From the NCBI GenBank assembly GCA_024691125.1, contig JAILNV010000188.1:1-64000 (forward strand): a stretch of DNA of 64,000 nucleotides, written 5' to 3'. Positions 1-9,681 of the stretch are shown here, piece by piece; within the stretch, counting starts at the first letter, position 1, and every line of letters begins with the position of its first letter. A program made the position numbers and the translations under genes. The notes below the pieces were generated by a model. The model ran no database searches. It was not told the DNA's origin and saw only the letters and a list, made by a program, of their open reading frames with translations. The stretch comes from Lachnospiraceae bacterium (lineage in GTDB: Bacteria > Bacillota > Clostridia > Lachnospirales > Lachnospiraceae).

Positions 1-97
1 TAATTTATTCAATTTTGCCGCCTGTCTACCTAAACCCTTGAAAGTGATCTGAACAGTCAGTACAATCAAGAATGAGATTCTATATGACGGCGTTGCC

Positions 98-1615
98 TTA
101 TGAAACCATCCTAGTTATCCAAGCCGCTTCATCCCTGGTCAAAGAAAAAGGACTGCGCCTAAAAAACTTCGCTTTTTCAACGGTTTCCCGTGTTAGGCTT
201 ATTTTGTCACAATCATCTCCGTTCTTAAGAAGCAGTTCCTGAAAGACCTTCTGGGCATTAACCCTTGTCCCGTTCGATGACCTTAAGTCCCTTATATACC
301 AGTTATCACCTCTCAGCTCAAGCTCACAATGCCTTCCGGATACGGAATCATCATTATTTATAACAATATCACACAGATTCTCTGATCTTCCTATTATAAT
401 GCTGTCATCGCATACTGCCCTGTATAGTCTGGTAGGATCCGAACAGTCCTCCAGAACAATGCTCTTACCCTTATCCTCCTGATCAAGCAGCCGTGTCGCA
501 TTACAGCCTTCATCCAGCTTATACGTCAGACAATCATAATCCTCTGCCGCTTCTGCTATTCCGGCCTCCATTTTTATGCTTTCTTCAAGAGATGTAAATG
601 AACCACACTTTTTTTTCCCCGGATTTCTGCTCTTTCCGGTCAGCCTGAAAACCATAACAGCAAAAAGGACTGCCGTAAGAAGGCCTACTGCTGGAATGAT
701 CACATTAAGGCTTACCCTTCCGGTTTCCGGATTACCGTTCTTTCTTATTATAGGTGTGGTTTCGGAATGTTCGGGACTTTCGAATTCTATAATTCCATTA
801 TTGCCATAGGCTGCTGCAGACTCTTCTGTGTTTTCTATATATAGTCCGTCTGTATCTGACGTTTCGGATGCTCCGGCTGCCACAGTAACTTCATTTCCTT
901 CCTGTCTTTTATTCCCTATGCTCCCGGTATCTTTGTCTTCTCCTGCTTGTTCACCGGTCTTATCGAATTCACCGGTTTCTGAATTTCCGCCGGTTTCTTC
1001 ATTCCCACCGGTATTAACTTCTTCCGAAACCGCTTTGCTTTCTTCCGCCGACTTTCTCACATTCTCAATAGCTTTAAGTATCCTCTCTCCCATTATCTGT
1101 TCACTGCCGGCTTCTGAACCATCGAACTCAGTCAGCAGAAGCTCACCTCCGCTTATCGTCGCAATGGCGGAAAGATTTTTCGATGCGGATACACTTTTGT
1201 TTTCCACGCTCTGAATAACATAAACAGGATAATCCGCTTCCTTAAGCAGGTAATAAAGCTCTTCATTTGCATGCCTTACCGGTTCCTTCTCTTCACCATC
1301 CGTAAAAAGAATTATATTCCGGCATGCCACGTCCTGCCTGTTCCAATCCATTATAATATCCGTGAGATTGTCGGTTATATAAGTGTCCCTCTCAATAAGC
1401 CCCAGCTTATCCACACTTTCCTTAAGCAGCGCAGTATCGTCTGTGTAATCGGTTATATATTCTATGCCTTCACCGAATGTTGCTATCCTGGCAGAATCTT
1501 TATCATTAAGATTATCTGCAATATACTTTGCCGTTTCCCTGCACAATGTGAAATTGGCTTCTCCCACCGATTTGGAATTATCAATCAGTATCAGAGTTTT
1601 GTATTCTACTGCCAT
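98..1615 (-). CDS. VWA domain + transmembrane + FHA domain protein, T7SS-associated
   Basis: N-terminal VWA-like motif (LILIDNSKSV...), Ser/Glu-rich linker, hydrophobic segment (VIIPAVGLLTAVLFAVMVF), C-terminal FHA signature (IIIGRSENLCDIVINNDDSVSGRHCEL...DLRSSNGTRVN); directly downstream of WXG100 genes. Confidence 0.85.
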   Translation of the reverse strand: MAVEYKTLILIDNSKSVGEANFTLCRETAKYIADNLNDKDSARIATFGEGIEYITDYTDDTALLKESVDKLGLIERDTYITDNLTDIIMDWNRQDVACRNIILFTDGEEKEPVRHANEELYYLLKEADYPVYVIQSVENKSVSASKNLSAIATISGGELLLTEFDGSEAGSEQIMGERILKAIENVRKSAEESKAVSEEVNTGGNEETGGNSETGEFDKTGEQAGEDKDTGSIGNKRQEGNEVTVAAGASETSDTDGLYIENTEESAAAYGNNGIIEFESPEHSETTPIIRKNGNPETGRVSLNVIIPAVGLLTAVLFAVMVFRLTGKSRNPGKKKCGSFTSLEESIKMEAGIAEAAEDYDCLTYKLDEGCNATRLLDQEDKGKSIVLEDCSDPTRLYRAVCDDSIIIGRSENLCDIVINNDDSVSGRHCELELRGDNWYIRDLRSSNGTRVNAQKVFQELLLKNGDDCDKISLTRETVEKAKFFRRSPFSLTRDEAAWITRMVS

Positions 1616-1626
1616 CTTCCCGTTCC

Positions 1627-1944
1627 CTATGAGACAACTGCCGTAGCCAGTCCGGCACTTTGTTCCATATTCGCATCTTCTGCAGCCTGGTATTCTCTTG
1701 CCATCTCATTGAGATCCGTCACATGCTCCTGTATCATCCTGTTTATTTTCTCAATATCATCCGAAAGTTCGGCAAATTTAGCTCCGTATCCTGATGCTGC
1801 TTCTCCCATCCATACCGACTTAAGGCTGGTTACTATTTCGTTCATTTCCTGCGTTAAAGCTCTGATCGTTTTTCCGGTGGAACTGAATTCGGCGGAAGCC
1901 TCGATCAGTTTCTCGGGTGTTACCTTCAAAATACCTGTTGCCAT
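1627..1944 (-). CDS. WXG100 family (ESAT-6-like) protein
   Basis: ~105 aa, central W-M-G motif (LKSVWMGEAASGY), C-terminal YxxxE (YQAAE). Confidence 0.88.
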   Translation of the reverse strand: MATGILKVTPEKLIEASAEFSSTGKTIRALTQEMNEIVTSLKSVWMGEAASGYGAKFAELSDDIEKINRMIQEHVTDLNEMAREYQAAEDANMEQSAGLATAVVS

Positions 1945-1971
1945 ATTACATCTCCTTCTTTCATCATCTTA

Positions 1972-2271
1972 CTAATAGTTTCTTGTTGAAGCGGTAGCTA
2001 TATTCTTATTCTCTGCTTCTTCGTATTTCGCTGCGATTATGAGCAGTGCTTCAATATAGCGTTCTATTACCTGGTGGAACTGATCCATCTGCCCCTTATC
2101 CTTGATGAAGGCATTATGAAAGCCTTCATTCGCCTCACCTTCCCACATTGCCTTAAGGCCCTGCTCCGCGGTCTCAAGTGTGTCTACTCCCGATCTGAAA
2201 CGGGAATTCAATCCTTTGAGCTGCTCAGCCTTCTTTCTGAGTTCAGCTGCCGTAACCTGAAAAAATGCCAT
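1972..2271 (-). CDS. WXG100 family (ESAT-6-like) protein
   Basis: 99 aa, WEG motif (LKAMWEGEANEGF), C-terminal YxxxE (YEEAE). Confidence 0.88.
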   Translation of the reverse strand: MAFFQVTAAELRKKAEQLKGLNSRFRSGVDTLETAEQGLKAMWEGEANEGFHNAFIKDKGQMDQFHQVIERYIEALLIIAAKYEEAENKNIATASTRNY

Positions 2272-2310
2272 TTTTCTCCTCCTTTTTTTGTATATTTAAA
2301 CACTTTGTGG

Positions 2311-2622
2311 TTACCACCTTGTATTGCAAATGCTCACCGCTGCCATCTCGGCCGTGTAAATCACGCTTGCCGTTCTGCGGATCATTTCCGCCGTATCCTT
2401 AAGAATCTCGGCAGAATCAAACAGTCTGTCCTTAAGAACTTTCGTATTTTTCAGATAATCCATTGCATTCTGCCCCTTCCATGATCTTGTCAGAAGCGTA
2501 AGCGCCCTTTCTATCTTTATATTGCTAATATTGCACAGTGTACATGAAAGCTCCTCAAGTTCATCTGCCTGCTCCATCGCCTTTTTAAATTCAATGTCAA
2601 TCTCAGTCTTCGTGCTGATCAT
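2311..2622 (-). CDS. WXG100-like protein
   Basis: 103 aa, WKG motif (LTRSWKGQNAMDYL), in T7SS gene cluster. Confidence 0.75.
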   Translation of the reverse strand: MISTKTEIDIEFKKAMEQADELEELSCTLCNISNIKIERALTLLTRSWKGQNAMDYLKNTKVLKDRLFDSAEILKDTAEMIRRTASVIYTAEMAAVSICNTRW

Positions 2623-2924
2623 CTCATTCCTCCTATCGTACCCATAACCTCCATTTCAGTCTGCTGATAAACTGAAAGTGCTTTATAAAGAAGCGTATAC
2701 ATAACCTGTATATTGGCTGCCGTCATCTGCATTATAAGAAAATCTCCCAGCAAAGCCCTGCTGTATTCATCATAAGCGGCACCTTCCCACGATATCCCGA
2801 GATTTTTAAGCTTATCCTGAAGCAATGATACTTCTTTGTTTATTTTTCCGGCTATTTCTCCCAGCCCTGATAACAGATCATCCATCCTTGTATAAACCGC
2901 GCTTATCGGCTGCATCACGACCAC
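2619..2924 (-). CDS. WXG100-like protein
   Basis: 101 aa, WEG motif (LGISWEGAAYDEYSRAL); overlaps next gene by 4 bp. Confidence 0.75.
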   Translation of the reverse strand: MVVMQPISAVYTRMDDLLSGLGEIAGKINKEVSLLQDKLKNLGISWEGAAYDEYSRALLGDFLIMQMTAANIQVMYTLLYKALSVYQQTEMEVMGTIGGMR

Positions 2925-3024
2925 CTCCTCCTGATATCGCTCTTATAACCGTTCCGAACCACACTCATAATATATATCCGTATTGCACACAGTGAAGTAT
3001 TTTGAACCGGTGTGAGCAAACATC

Positions 3025-3252
3025 TCACGAAATGTACAGAAGTACATCCCCAGTTCTTACGCCATAATCCGAAAGCCTTGCATCTTCAGGTATCACACCG
3101 CGTCGCCTGCAGCTTATTACTAATCCATGACTGTCTTTTTCACCCATGATCTGCGCTACGCATCTGCAAAGTTCACATATCTTTATTTCCTTATCAAGCT
3201 TTAGCTCTATGTGCTTTTCCCACTGCACAGCATATATTTCTACTATGATCAA
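3025..3252 (-). CDS. esaB: YukD/EsaB-like ubiquitin-fold T7SS protein
   Basis: 75 aa, ubiquitin-like size and pattern (RLSDYGVRTGDVLLYIS); probable TTG start preceded by AGAAGGGAG; between essC and WXG100 genes. Confidence 0.75.
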   Translation of the reverse strand: MIIVEIYAVQWEKHIELKLDKEIKICELCRCVAQIMGEKDSHGLVISCRRRGVIPEDARLSDYGVRTGDVLLYIS

Positions 3253-3259
3253 GCATATG

Positions 3260-3413
3260 CTCCCTTCTGTCCTGTTGCGTTACTTATTGTTCCGGTTACA
3301 GGATCTCTTCAGACTAGTTGTGTTATCTTATGTTTCCGATCACAAGGTCTCTTCAGTCCTGTTTCATTATCTTATATTTCCGGTTACAGGAGCACTTCTA
3401 TCCCGTTTCAGCC
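3260..3413. repeat. Degenerate tandem repeat, ~44-45 bp period, 3 copies plus a partial fourth
   Basis: Units 3260-3304, 3305-3348, 3349-3392 and partial 3393-3413; shared blocks ctcttcag, ttatcttat, tttccg, cacagg/tacagg; units 2 and 3 match at ~32/44 positions by hand. Confidence 0.8.
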
Positions 3414-6400
3414 AGCGGAATGATAATATCTCCGTTACATTCGGTGCTTCTGCTCCTCATAACAGTTCCTCGTCCGGGCGGCTTTACCATGCACTGTTCG
3501 GAATAATTCATATAGGAGAAATCAAAAACGTTCTGTTTATCAAGTCCTCCCGCAAGATATATACCAAGACACGCGCTGCGTATCTGCTCATATATCCTTC
3601 TTCCCGCCAGGCTTGAATGCCTGCTGCTGTCAAGAGTAAAGAACAGACCTTTACCTTCTGTATTCCTCATTGCTTCGACAATTTCCTGCTCTGCACTTCT
3701 GTCATATCCGTCCATATAGAAGTTCTCAAGCACTTCTGAAAGATCATCACATATAACAAGCTCATCCGGCTCACCGGGTAGGTTTTTCTTCTTCATGTAT
3801 TCGCAGATACCTTTCAAATCCCTGACCGTTACTACTTTAATGCCACACATTTGTGCATAATGCCCGACCACCTTACAGGCATTCGTCTTCCCGCTCTGTG
3901 CCCTTCCGGCCACCAGCACGATCCTTATTTTTTTATATGGGATACACCATGGCCTTCCGCTCGAAAGATCATAACCGAAAGGAATGCCTTCATATTTCCT
4001 CTGTGACTCAATGCATCTGTCGAGATCTTCAACACATGGATCCTCAGGTATATAAGGAACCGCTTCGGCCGCACTGTCCTTATGGCAGGCATTGATCTCC
4101 TTCATTCTTGATTTTATCCATCTGCTTCTTTCCACATCATTGCCTTCGCAGCATAATCCCGTCTGAAATTCGAGTATTTTACTGTCTACCCTGGCCAATC
4201 CCCTTCCCGCAATACCTTCATCGGGAAGAATCGGCAGTCTTATCTCTCTTAAGCATTCCGAGTACTGGTATTTATCGTTAAGTCTTAAGCATATTCCGGT
4301 CCGGCAGTTCTCAAACAGCCTTGCAGGAATATCCGAACTTCCTATTGACGCGCCGGTTAGAATCGCATAAATACCGTAGCTTTCGCCGGACTTTATTATC
4401 TCCTGCATATCTTTATCATACTTAAGCTCTGTTTTCTCCCTGAATGCTCCATAATTATCTATGATGAGCATGACAGCCGGTTCATTTACATCTCCGTACT
4501 GCAGGCGTTGTGCGTATCCCACTCCGCCAAAATCAGACCGTCGTTTTTTGATCATCTCTGAAATCATACAGAAAAGATTCTTAAGCTTATCATCGTTCTC
4601 TCCGGTTATATAACCGCCCACGAGGTTACTGTCCTTAAAACACGACAGAATGCCGTTACTGTAATCCACGATATAGATATTAAGTTCATCCGGTGTCTTG
4701 CCCGCAATGTGTTCATAGATAAAGGTTTGCAGAAAAGTGCTCTTCCCACTGAGCGCGCTTCCGCAGATGACCATGTGGCCTGTTTCTATAAGATCCAAAA
4801 TAAGATCATCCTGTTTCTGCTCATAAGGAGCATCATATCTTCCCACATTTATCTTAAAATCTCTCCGGTCTTTATCATCCGGACCAACCTGCCTTTCCCT
4901 GTCCGGAATCACAATGATATCCTTAAGCGGAGGAAGCCACAGCCGGGATATTTCCGGGAGGCCGGACACTTCATTACATTCATTAAGCAGCTGCATTATT
5001 CTGGTAAAATGAGTTATCTTTACAGAACTGCCTTCGTCATTGCCGTTATTACTGCTTTTAAACAACACCTCATGTTTTCTCCGGTATTTATCAAGCAGAT
5101 ATACGGACGGATCCCTGTCGCAGTGTTCTTCATACGTTTCCATCGTATAACCTGCCTGGAAGCTTTCGAAAAGCTCATCATTTCCAACCTGAAGATACGC
5201 TCTGCCCGGATTGGAGATATAAGCTGCTTCAGATCTGTGAAGCATATCCATGCTGTCCTGCTTATCCTGAACCCTTAAGCATATACGAAACCTTGAATTG
5301 GAGAAAATATTATCATCCACAGTCCCCGAAGGTTTCTGCGTAGCCAGGATAAGGTGTACTCCCAGGCTTCGTCCGACCTGCGCCACACTTATTAATTCCT
5401 TCATAAAATCAGGCTCATTGCGCTTTAATTCAGCAAATTCATCGATGATGATAAGTATATGCGGAAGGGGCTCATCTACCCTGCCACTACTGTACAGTCT
5501 GCCATAGTCTCCTATCGAATTAACTCCATTAAGCTGAAACACCCTCTGCCTTCTCTCATTCTCACTTCTTATTGACACCATAGCTCTGTGAATAATATTC
5601 CCGGACAGATTTGAAATACTTCCCATAAGATGAGGAAGCCCTTCGAACAGGTTAGCCATGCCGCCTCCCTTGTAATCTATAAGGAAGAAACCAATCTGAG
5701 TAGGCGGATATCGTATTGCAAGAGAAAGAATAAGAGTCTGCAGCATTTCGCTCTTACCGCTGCCCGTCATTCCCGCGATGAGCCCATGCGGTCCATGTAC
5801 CTTTTCATGGATATCGAGGTACACGGTTCTTCTGTCTTCGGCCATACCCACCGGAGCACGCAGACTGTTCAGAGTATCATTCCGCTTCCAGTACTGACCT
5901 ATCATTCCGACTGTAAAGAAATCCGTTTTGAACAGCTCCGGAAGAGTAACCTTCCAAGGTATCGGACTGTGCTTTGCATCTCTTCCGTATCTTAACCCCG
6001 CAAGTATACGGACATATTTATCAAGCTCCTCCGGTTGAACACAGTCGAATCTGACTTCCTTTCTGGTTCTCTCCTCGTCCATGTTAAGAAGTCCCCTGAA
6101 GGATGCGTTGTTCTGGATAACTGCCGAACACCCTACCGGAAGATCACTGAAATTCCTCGCAAATATGCATATACTTACATTGTCCTTAGCCGCAAGAGAC
6201 GCTGGTATTTTTCGATGATCATCCGTAAGGATCACAAATCTTAATGCTTCTTTTCCCTCATGTTTCATTATCCTGTCCATGCTGCACAGTATTTCGTCTA
6301 TCCTTTCAGCATCTGTGCCTACATAGTGTTCGTCATCTCCCTGTGTCTGTGGGAGCCAGTGCATACATTCAACTGCCTGCTCTTTTATTACGTTTTCCGA

Positions 6401-7870
6401 AAACAGAAAGATCATTTTTACCAGATATGGTTCGGTTATGCCGGCGATCTGCAATGATATGTTTATGAACAGCTGCGTAATATCTTCCGGTTCATCTGCT
6501 ATAAATCCCAAAAGCCTGTTTTTGCCAAGATCAACACAAACCGGGACATCACAGAGACTTGAATATCGTTTCTTTAAGATTTCCGGAAGTCCTGCCAGTT
6601 CATCCGGTACCGTAGTAAACTTTTCTTTAGGTACCTTTATCTGAACATTAAACGGCTGCTGACCCTTTCCTATCCTGTAAGTAAATGCATCTTTATCTCC
6701 TCCTGCTCTATTCCATATTCTCGGCTGCTCCGGTACCGCAAACATCTCCCTTACTGTCGGAGCGTTTCTTAGCAACGCATTGGTATTGTACCTGAATTTA
6801 TCAAGGATGATCCTGTTGCTTCTTTCAATATATTCCCTGTATGAATAAATGCGCAGTGCTTCTTCCTCTGCCTCTGTTCTTCTGCTGTTTCTAATATTGA
6901 TAACAGCCCACATACAGCCGATCAGCGCAGATGCCACAGCTGTGATAAGACCTGTATACATATAAGCCGAAGTCCCATGCTGCCCGTTTCTTGCAGCAGT
7001 AATAATATACATTCCACATCCAAGGCACATGGGGACAGCCATTGTCAATGCAGGACCTATCGTCAGTATCGCCGGCTGCTTTCTTATTTCTTTTTTGGGC
7101 GGAGGCGGATCAAGCTCTATATCACCGTCATCTGTACAGACTATATTACGCGGCAAAGGATGAAATTCCCTGTCCTTATCACTGTCTGGGCTAGCATCTT
7201 CCGGCCTTTCTGTTCTTTCCAGCCTGACCAGGCAGAGACTTTTGACTCCGCCCTTTCCTTTGCTGATGTTAAGTCTTTGAATACCGATATGATCGTTTAA
7301 CCACAAGAGACTTATCGGTCCTGCAGTTATTACATCTCCATATTCAACGAAGGCAGCTTCCATCCGGCTTATAAATCTGTTATTAAGATAACAGCCCTCT
7401 TTTCCTTTAACATTTAGCCTGCTTCCGTCATCATCCTGCTTTAACAGCAGATGATTCTCTGAAATACATTCTTCTTCCGGACAGCTGATTGTATTATTCA
7501 GTCCGCTCCCCAGGGATATTACGTGGCTTCCGTTTACTCTGTAAAAGCGCATCGGCTCCTGTCCGAAGAAGATAAACATCTTTAATTCTTCCTTGTTGAC
7601 GGTGATCAGCCTCAATTCGGCATCTTCTGAAATTGTGCTGTTACAGGTTTCCAATCTGTTTAAAAATATGATGTATACATTGGAGAGCTCTTCATTCAGG
7701 CATATCCCTTTATTTGATATGGAAAGAGAAATAACCTGATCCGAAATGAGATTGAAACTCTCATGTGGAAGCCTTATATCCCTGATATCACTCTGTTCTT
7801 CTGAATCCGGTACGGAATAAACAAACTTCTCCAATGCATATGAATTGCAAATATGTACAACTATACGCAT
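3398..7870 (-). CDS. essC: T7SS FtsK/SpoIIIE-family ATPase EssC/YukB with N-terminal FHA region
   Basis: 1490 aa; FHA-like N-terminus; two TM segments; three P-loop modules (GMTGSGKSEM, GSALSGKST, GRAQSGKTN). Confidence 0.95.
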   Translation of the reverse strand: MRIVVHICNSYALEKFVYSVPDSEEQSDIRDIRLPHESFNLISDQVISLSISNKGICLNEELSNVYIIFLNRLETCNSTISEDAELRLITVNKEELKMFIFFGQEPMRFYRVNGSHVISLGSGLNNTISCPEEECISENHLLLKQDDDGSRLNVKGKEGCYLNNRFISRMEAAFVEYGDVITAGPISLLWLNDHIGIQRLNISKGKGGVKSLCLVRLERTERPEDASPDSDKDREFHPLPRNIVCTDDGDIELDPPPPKKEIRKQPAILTIGPALTMAVPMCLGCGMYIITAARNGQHGTSAYMYTGLITAVASALIGCMWAVINIRNSRRTEAEEEALRIYSYREYIERSNRIILDKFRYNTNALLRNAPTVREMFAVPEQPRIWNRAGGDKDAFTYRIGKGQQPFNVQIKVPKEKFTTVPDELAGLPEILKKRYSSLCDVPVCVDLGKNRLLGFIADEPEDITQLFINISLQIAGITEPYLVKMIFLFSENVIKEQAVECMHWLPQTQGDDEHYVGTDAERIDEILCSMDRIMKHEGKEALRFVILTDDHRKIPASLAAKDNVSICIFARNFSDLPVGCSAVIQNNASFRGLLNMDEERTRKEVRFDCVQPEELDKYVRILAGLRYGRDAKHSPIPWKVTLPELFKTDFFTVGMIGQYWKRNDTLNSLRAPVGMAEDRRTVYLDIHEKVHGPHGLIAGMTGSGKSEMLQTLILSLAIRYPPTQIGFFLIDYKGGGMANLFEGLPHLMGSISNLSGNIIHRAMVSIRSENERRQRVFQLNGVNSIGDYGRLYSSGRVDEPLPHILIIIDEFAELKRNEPDFMKELISVAQVGRSLGVHLILATQKPSGTVDDNIFSNSRFRICLRVQDKQDSMDMLHRSEAAYISNPGRAYLQVGNDELFESFQAGYTMETYEEHCDRDPSVYLLDKYRRKHEVLFKSSNNGNDEGSSVKITHFTRIMQLLNECNEVSGLPEISRLWLPPLKDIIVIPDRERQVGPDDKDRRDFKINVGRYDAPYEQKQDDLILDLIETGHMVICGSALSGKSTFLQTFIYEHIAGKTPDELNIYIVDYSNGILSCFKDSNLVGGYITGENDDKLKNLFCMISEMIKKRRSDFGGVGYAQRLQYGDVNEPAVMLIIDNYGAFREKTELKYDKDMQEIIKSGESYGIYAILTGASIGSSDIPARLFENCRTGICLRLNDKYQYSECLREIRLPILPDEGIAGRGLARVDSKILEFQTGLCCEGNDVERSRWIKSRMKEINACHKDSAAEAVPYIPEDPCVEDLDRCIESQRKYEGIPFGYDLSSGRPWCIPYKKIRIVLVAGRAQSGKTNACKVVGHYAQMCGIKVVTVRDLKGICEYMKKKNLPGEPDELVICDDLSEVLENFYMDGYDRSAEQEIVEAMRNTEGKGLFFTLDSSRHSSLAGRRIYEQIRSACLGIYLAGGLDKQNVFDFSYMNYSEQCMVKPPGRGTVMRSRSTECNGDIIIPLAETG

Positions 7871-8015
7871 AAATACTTCCTTAACTGTTTTCTGACTTTA
7901 TTTGATTTTACTTATCAACACTTCTTTTGTTTGAATGTGTAACGGTGACTACCGTTCTGAACTGCTCTGAATACGTTTGAGATTCGTATTTTCCAGAAAT
8001 CAATTTGCGAGAATG

Positions 8016-8044
8016 AATATAGCATACCACTAATCATTACGCAA
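8016..8044 (-). promoter_or_regulatory. Putative sigA-type promoter for essC operon (TTGCGT-17-TATATT)
   Basis: -35 revcomp of 8039-8044, -10 revcomp of 8016-8021, 17-bp spacer; ~140-nt leader to essC. Confidence 0.4.
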
Positions 8045-8121
8045 GGCCCAAATGTGACTTTGTAACATATTCGTAATAACTGCACAAAAGAAAGAGCGAA
8101 GTTTTGTACAGGTTTCACAAG

Positions 8122-8161
8122 CAAAAAACCCTCGAATAGCTTTCGCTTTTCAAGGGTTCTT
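8122..8161 (-). terminator. Rho-independent terminator downstream of sigH/tRNA-Thr
   Basis: Minus strand AACCCTTGAAAAGC-GAAA-GCTATTCGAGGGTTTTTTG stem-loop with T tract. Confidence 0.8.
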
Positions 8162-8166
8162 ATAAG

Positions 8167-8239
<73 letters not shown>

Positions 8240-8281
8240 AAAATTGACACTTAATCAGTATATCTTTATTTTATGATATAG

Positions 8282-8911
8282 TCAATAATTATTTTTAAGA
8301 ATTATCCTCTTTATCTTTAGCTTCAGTCTTTGAATTGCATTATCCGTTGACTTTTCATCCTTCCCGAGCACTCTTGCTATCTGCACATAAGACATACCTG
8401 TTATATAAAGGTCAAGAACCTGTTTCTCGAACTGGCTCAGGCTCTCCTCTATCTGCTGTTCCAGTATATCAACATTTTCCCTGTCAATTATCATTTCCTC
8501 AGGGCTCCTTCCACCATCGGAGCTGAGGGAATCGATAAGATACTTCTCGTCTTCATCGGTATTGTCAGATGTATTCTTGTAAAGAGAAATATAATTGTTA
8601 AGCGGTATATGCTTCTGTCTTCTCGAAGCCTGTACCGCCGTGTATATCTGTCTTGATATGCACAGCTCCGCAAAGGTATAAAAGCTTGCATCACGCCCTG
8701 TATCATAATCCCTTATGGCCTTAAACAGTCCTATCATCCCCTCCTGAATAAGATCATCGTTATCGGCACCAAGTATAAACATGGATCTTGCTTTGATTTT
8801 GACAAGATCCTTGTATTTTTCCATTATATAATCGGTTATATCCGTCTGTCCTTCCCTGAGCCTGACTATAAGCTCCACATCAGACAGCTCGTTATATTTT
8901 TCCGTACCCAT
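8282..8911 (-). CDS. sigH: RNA polymerase sporulation sigma factor SigH
   Basis: Sigma-70 family; IGADREDI-like (LGADNDDLIQEGMIGLFKAIRDY), SRQIYTAVQASRRQKHIPLN; rlmB-sigH order. Confidence 0.9.
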   Translation of the reverse strand: MGTEKYNELSDVELIVRLREGQTDITDYIMEKYKDLVKIKARSMFILGADNDDLIQEGMIGLFKAIRDYDTGRDASFYTFAELCISRQIYTAVQASRRQKHIPLNNYISLYKNTSDNTDEDEKYLIDSLSSDGGRSPEEMIIDRENVDILEQQIEESLSQFEKQVLDLYITGMSYVQIARVLGKDEKSTDNAIQRLKLKIKRIILKNNY

Positions 8912-8912
8912 A

Positions 8913-9653
8913 TTATCCCATTCTCTGTCTTACGATCTCATATGCAAGCACTCCGGCAGCAACCGATGCATTCAGGGAATCTATATCTCCCTTCATTGGA
9001 ATCGATGCAATGTAATCGCATTTTTCTTTTACGAGTCTCGAAACACCTTCACCCTCTGCTCCTATGACCATTCCTATAGGTCCCTTCAGATTATGTCTGT
9101 ACATCAGCTCCCCATCCATATCCGCACACACAAACCAAAGACCTTTCTTTTTAAGTTCCTCTATTGTCTTTGCAATATTTGTCACCTTTGCTACGGGAGT
9201 ATAATTAAGTGCACCTGCCGACGTTCTGGCTACGGTAGCGGTAAGCCCGACCGCTCTGTTTTTAGGTATGATCACTCCATGTGCTCCGCACAGATTGGCA
9301 GTTCTTATTATGGCGCCAAGATTATGCGGATCTACAATATTATCCAGCAGAAAAACAAACGGATCCTCACCCTTCTCTTCTGCCCTGTTCAAAATGTCGT
9401 CAATATCCGCATATTCGTATGCTGCTGATTGAGCAATAACTCCCTGATGGTGACCTGTTGTGCTAAGCTGATCCAGACGTTCTTTATTGACATACTTTAT
9501 TATTATGTCGTTCTTTCTGGCTTCACGTTTAATCGTTGAAATCGGCCCATCCTGACAGCCATCCAGTATATACAGCTTATCTACCGGTTTTCCCGCCCTC
9601 AACGCTTCTATTACCGCATTTCTTCCTTCAATAAATGTTTCTTCGTAAGACAT
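8913..9653 (-). CDS. rlmB: 23S rRNA (guanosine-2'-O-)-methyltransferase RlmB (TrmH/SpoU family)
   Basis: SpoU motifs (DNIVDPHNLGAIIRTA, VIGAEGEGVSRL, IPMKGDIDSLNASVAAGVLAYE). Confidence 0.95.
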   Translation of the reverse strand: MSYEETFIEGRNAVIEALRAGKPVDKLYILDGCQDGPISTIKREARKNDIIIKYVNKERLDQLSTTGHHQGVIAQSAAYEYADIDDILNRAEEKGEDPFVFLLDNIVDPHNLGAIIRTANLCGAHGVIIPKNRAVGLTATVARTSAGALNYTPVAKVTNIAKTIEELKKKGLWFVCADMDGELMYRHNLKGPIGMVIGAEGEGVSRLVKEKCDYIASIPMKGDIDSLNASVAAGVLAYEIVRQRMG

Positions 9654-9681
9654 ATCTTATCCTTTGTTTATATTCATACTT

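Noticed and set aside
3398-3415. EssC ends in PLAETG, resembling a sortase LPxTG signal
   Set aside because: At the extreme C-terminus of a cytosolic ATPase with no following TM helix or positive tail; coincidence.
3146-3616. Plus-strand ORFs over the 44-bp repeats (3146-3616, 3211-3423, 3318-3506)
   Set aside because: Antisense to essC/esaB, no RBS or domain evidence; open only because the repeat lacks stops in those frames.
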